A stretch of 64,000 bases of DNA from Gallaecimonas xiamenensis 3-C-1 (GTDB lineage Bacteria; Pseudomonadota; Gammaproteobacteria; Enterobacterales; Gallaecimonadaceae), in contig NZ_AMRI01000001.1 of the NCBI RefSeq assembly GCF_000299915.1, positions 186,001 to 250,000 on the forward strand, written 5' to 3'. Made by a program: the position numbers and the translations under genes. How positions within the stretch are numbered: the first letter of the stretch is position 1; each line of letters begins with the position of its first letter. A model generated the notes under the pieces. The model was given only the letters and a program-made list of their open reading frames with translations. It searched no databases and had not been told where the DNA came from. Shown here one piece after another: positions 61,894 to 64,000 of the stretch.

Positions 61894-62711
61894 AATTCCT
61901 CCATGTCGGCCAGGCTGTCGAAGTCTTCTTCGTCTCTGGCTGACTCTTTCAGGGCTTCCGACAGGCTGATGGCCCGGCCCAGATCGGACAGGGCCCGGTC
62001 TTTTTGCCCAAGGCCGGCCAGGGCGCAGGCCCTTTGGTAAAGGGCATGGGCATTGTCGTGATCCACTGCCAATACCTTGTTGCAGATGGAAAAGGCCCAG
62101 CGCCGTTCCCCCATCATCAAGGCCGCGTCGGCCTTGTGGGTCAGGGCGTCCAGATCGCCTGGCCGCAGTGACAGTATCTCGTCGTAGATCTCTATCTTGT
62201 TTTGGGGGCTGGGATCCTGTGAGGCCTTGAGCCACAGGGAATGGATATCCCCCAACCGCTCGATTTCCTTGTGCTGGTCGGCAATGGCCGAGGTCTTGCG
62301 TCTCAGCTCCTGTTCCAGGGTCTTAAGGCGCTTCTCGTAGACCTGGGTCAGGCGGTTTATCTCGTCGTTGGCAAACTGCTTGGTGTTGGCCTTGATCTCC
62401 CTGAGGCTCTGCCAGCCCACCAGGGCCAGCAGCGAGGCACCGCCGGCAATAAGGTAGAAGAAATAGGAGACGGTATTGGTGGAGTAGGTCAGGGCCCGCT
62501 CGGACAGGGCCAGGTCCCGCTGGGCCATTTCCTTGGCAAGCTGGGCCTTGTAGTCGAGCATCTCGGTGCGAAGGGCCTTAAGCTCGTCCAGCAGGTAGCG
62601 CTCCATCAGCGGTGGCAGTTCGGTGCGCACGGCTTTGGCATCGGCAGGTTGTTTGGGTTCGGCCCCCTGAAGGGGCAGGGCAAGCAGCAGGGCTAACCAG
62701 GCAAGGCGCAT
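61869..62711 (-). CDS. Membrane-anchored TPR-repeat protein
   Basis: A 280-residue protein with a signal-like N-terminus (MRLAWLALLLALPLQGA), a periplasmic helical stretch, a membrane helix ~81-102 (SYFFYLIAGGASLLALVGW), a coiled coil ~105-150 rich in Lys/Glu, and C-terminal TPR-like helices (ALTHKADAALMMGERRWAF, ALYQRACALAGLGQKDRAL). Two consecutive ATGs (62714 and 62711) exist; the second has better spacing from GGAG. It follows the NAGGN synthetase gene after a few bases, so it is likely co-transcribed. Specific function unknown. Confidence 0.82.
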   Translation of the reverse strand: MRLAWLALLLALPLQGAEPKQPADAKAVRTELPPLMERYLLDELKALRTEMLDYKAQLAKEMAQRDLALSERALTYSTNTVSYFFYLIAGGASLLALVGWQSLREIKANTKQFANDEINRLTQVYEKRLKTLEQELRRKTSAIADQHKEIERLGDIHSLWLKASQDPSPQNKIEIYDEILSLRPGDLDALTHKADAALMMGERRWAFSICNKVLAVDHDNAHALYQRACALAGLGQKDRALSDLGRAISLSEALKESARDEEDFDSLADMEEFQALLAKE

Positions 62712-62720
62712 CATGACTCC

Positions 62721-64000
62721 TTAGGCGCTTTTGGACAGGGGAAACAGTTGGTCGAGGAAACGCTGGGCCGTGGGGTGGGGCTCGTGGTTGGCAAGGCCGG
62801 GGCGCTCGTTGGCTTCGATGATCACGTAGTCGCTTAGGGTGACGTCCGGCACCAACAGGTCCAACCCCACCACCCCCATATCCAGGGCCCTGGCGGCCTT
62901 CAGGGCCACGTCCACCAGGTGCGGGTGCAGTTGGCCTGTGACGTCCACCAGGCAGCCGCCGGTATGGAGGTTGGCAGTGCGCCTGACCGCCAGGCTCTGA
63001 CCCCGGGGCAGCACGCTGTCAAGGCTGTGACCTTGAGCGGCGAGGGTACGACAGGTCTCATCGTCCAGGGGGATCTGCGACTCACCGCCGGTGGCGGCAG
63101 CGCGGCGGCGCGACAGCTTCTGGATAAGGGCCCGCACATCCTGCTGACCGTCCCCCACCACAAAGGGGGGCTCACGGCGGGCCGCTGCCACCACCTTGTG
63201 GTCTATCACCAAAATGCGCAGGTCGTGGCCCGGCACCAGGGCTTCCAGTAGTACCTGGTCACCGTGGCGCCGGGCCAGGGCCAGGGCGGCGGTCAGCTCC
63301 TGTGGGCTCTGCACGTCTATGCTGATGCCCTTGCCCTGCTCGCCAGCCAGGGGTTTGACGACGATCCGCTGCTGGGCGGCCAAGAAGGCCAAGTCTTCTT
63401 CCTGGTTCCCTGCCAGGCGGTAGGGGGGCGTTTTCAGGCCGGCTCGGCGCAGGCACTGGTGGGTCAGGGACTTGTCCTGGCAGCGCAGCAGGGCCAAGGC
63501 ATGGGTTTGGCTGGTGAGGGACTCGAAGCACTGCACCTCTTTGCCCCCCTGGCTCAGGGTGAACAGGCCCCGGTTGCTGTCCACCACCTTGACGTCTATG
63601 CCCCTGGCGACGGCTTCGTCGACGATGATGCGGGCATAGGGATTGAGGGCCGAATAGTCCTGGGGGCCCAGGTAGAGCTTGTGGTTGAAGGCGCTACGGG
63701 TCTTGATGGCAAAACTTTGCAAGGCGCGAAAACCCAGGCTCTCGTAGAGGCGGATAGCCCCCTGGTTGTCGTGCATCACCGACAAGTCCATAAAGGCCGC
63801 GCCTTTGGCCTGAAATTTTTCCGCCAAAAAGCGCACCAGGGCCTCGCCGACCCCGGCCCGGGGAGCGTCCCTGTCCACCGCCAGGCACCAAAGGGAGCTG
63901 CCTTTGTCCGGATCTGCCACCAGGGCCTGGTAGCTCAGGCCGGTGACGGTGCCGATGATACGCCCGTCCTGTGCGTCTTCGGCCACCAGCAACAGATGCC
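62721..64000 (-). CDS. ngg: N-acetylglutaminylglutamine synthetase (partial)
   Basis: The 5' part lies beyond the right edge; 425 C-terminal codons are visible in frame to the end. Order: GNAT acetyltransferase (VDRDAPRAGVGEALVRFLAE, ending SLGFRALQSF), then an ATP-grasp ligase (VVKPLAGEQGKGISIDVQ, LRILVIDHKVVAAARREPP, DLLVPDVTLSDYVIIEANERP). This GNAT plus ATP-grasp fusion is the NAGGN synthetase described in Pseudomonas and Sinorhizobium, which builds the osmoprotectant N-acetylglutaminylglutamine. Its usual partner, an asparagine-synthetase-like amidotransferase, should lie just outside the window. Confidence 0.87.
   Translation of the reverse strand, partial: HLLLVAEDAQDGRIIGTVTGLSYQALVADPDKGSSLWCLAVDRDAPRAGVGEALVRFLAEKFQAKGAAFMDLSVMHDNQGAIRLYESLGFRALQSFAIKTRSAFNHKLYLGPQDYSALNPYARIIVDEAVARGIDVKVVDSNRGLFTLSQGGKEVQCFESLTSQTHALALLRCQDKSLTHQCLRRAGLKTPPYRLAGNQEEDLAFLAAQQRIVVKPLAGEQGKGISIDVQSPQELTAALALARRHGDQVLLEALVPGHDLRILVIDHKVVAAARREPPFVVGDGQQDVRALIQKLSRRRAAATGGESQIPLDDETCRTLAAQGHSLDSVLPRGQSLAVRRTANLHTGGCLVDVTGQLHPHLVDVALKAARALDMGVVGLDLLVPDVTLSDYVIIEANERPGLANHEPHPTAQRFLDQLFPLSKSA

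Overview
The window is chromosomal DNA from a GC-rich gammaproteobacterium. Long blocks keep the gene order known from E. coli and Shewanella (purB-hflD-mnmA-nudJ-rluE-icd; cspD/clpS-clpA-infA-bpt-aat-trxB-lrp-ftsK-lolA-rarA-serS; tusBCDE-yccA-serT; uvrY-uvrC-pgsA-glyW-cysT-leuZ; metG/mrp-udk-dcd). The monomeric isocitrate dehydrogenase, S46 dipeptidyl peptidase and N-acetylglutaminylglutamine synthetase point to a marine or environmental Alteromonadales/Aeromonadales-type organism. A Gallaecimonas-like genome would fit, but that is an inference. No phage, insertion sequence, integron, CRISPR or rRNA operon is visible.

Layout. 1-6.3 kb: the branched-chain amino acid operon ilvG(partial)-M-E-D-A-C, tightly overlapping and closed by a strong terminator. 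6.3-9.3 kb: leucine dehydrogenase with a LiuR-like operator, a DUF4826 protein and the ribosomal oxygenase RoxA. 9.3-16 kb: purB-hflD-mnmA-nudJ-rluE facing monomeric icd. 16-29.4 kb: cspD, clpS-clpA, infA, the N-end-rule transferases bpt and aat, trxB, ald, lrp, ftsK, lolA, rarA and serS, so adaptor, protease and both N-degron transferases lie together. 29.5-31.4 kb: nadE, a GIY-YIG protein, an unknown Cys/His-rich protein and rubredoxin. 31.6-37.7 kb: the tusDCBE sulfur relay, yccA, tRNA-Ser, uvrY-uvrC-pgsA and a tRNA cluster (Gly, Cys, Cys, Leu).

37.7-47.1 kb is the most accessory stretch. It holds two tandem paralogous unknown proteins, a secreted nuclease, mntP under a Mn2+ (yybP-ykoY) riboswitch, an arsR-arsC-arsH-acr3 arsenic operon with a 36-bp perfect palindromic operator, a large CoA-transferase/hydrolase, an acyl-CoA thioesterase, a PGRP-type amidase overlapping a lipoprotein gene (candidate toxin/immunity pair), and a small monooxygenase-fold protein.

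47.1-53.2 kb: metG, mrp, udk, dcd, arfB, a lipase-fold protein that has lost its nucleophilic serine, and a DUF2007/zinc-ribbon protein. 53.2-64 kb: cnoX, an S46 peptidase, a DUF945 protein, an FG-GAP repeat secreted protein, a GGDEF-EAL sensor, a membrane TPR protein and the 3' part of the NAGGN synthetase gene, which runs off the right edge.

Translation starts were chosen from ribosome binding sites and family alignment from memory. Several starts are GTG or TTG and are flagged. No database search was possible.
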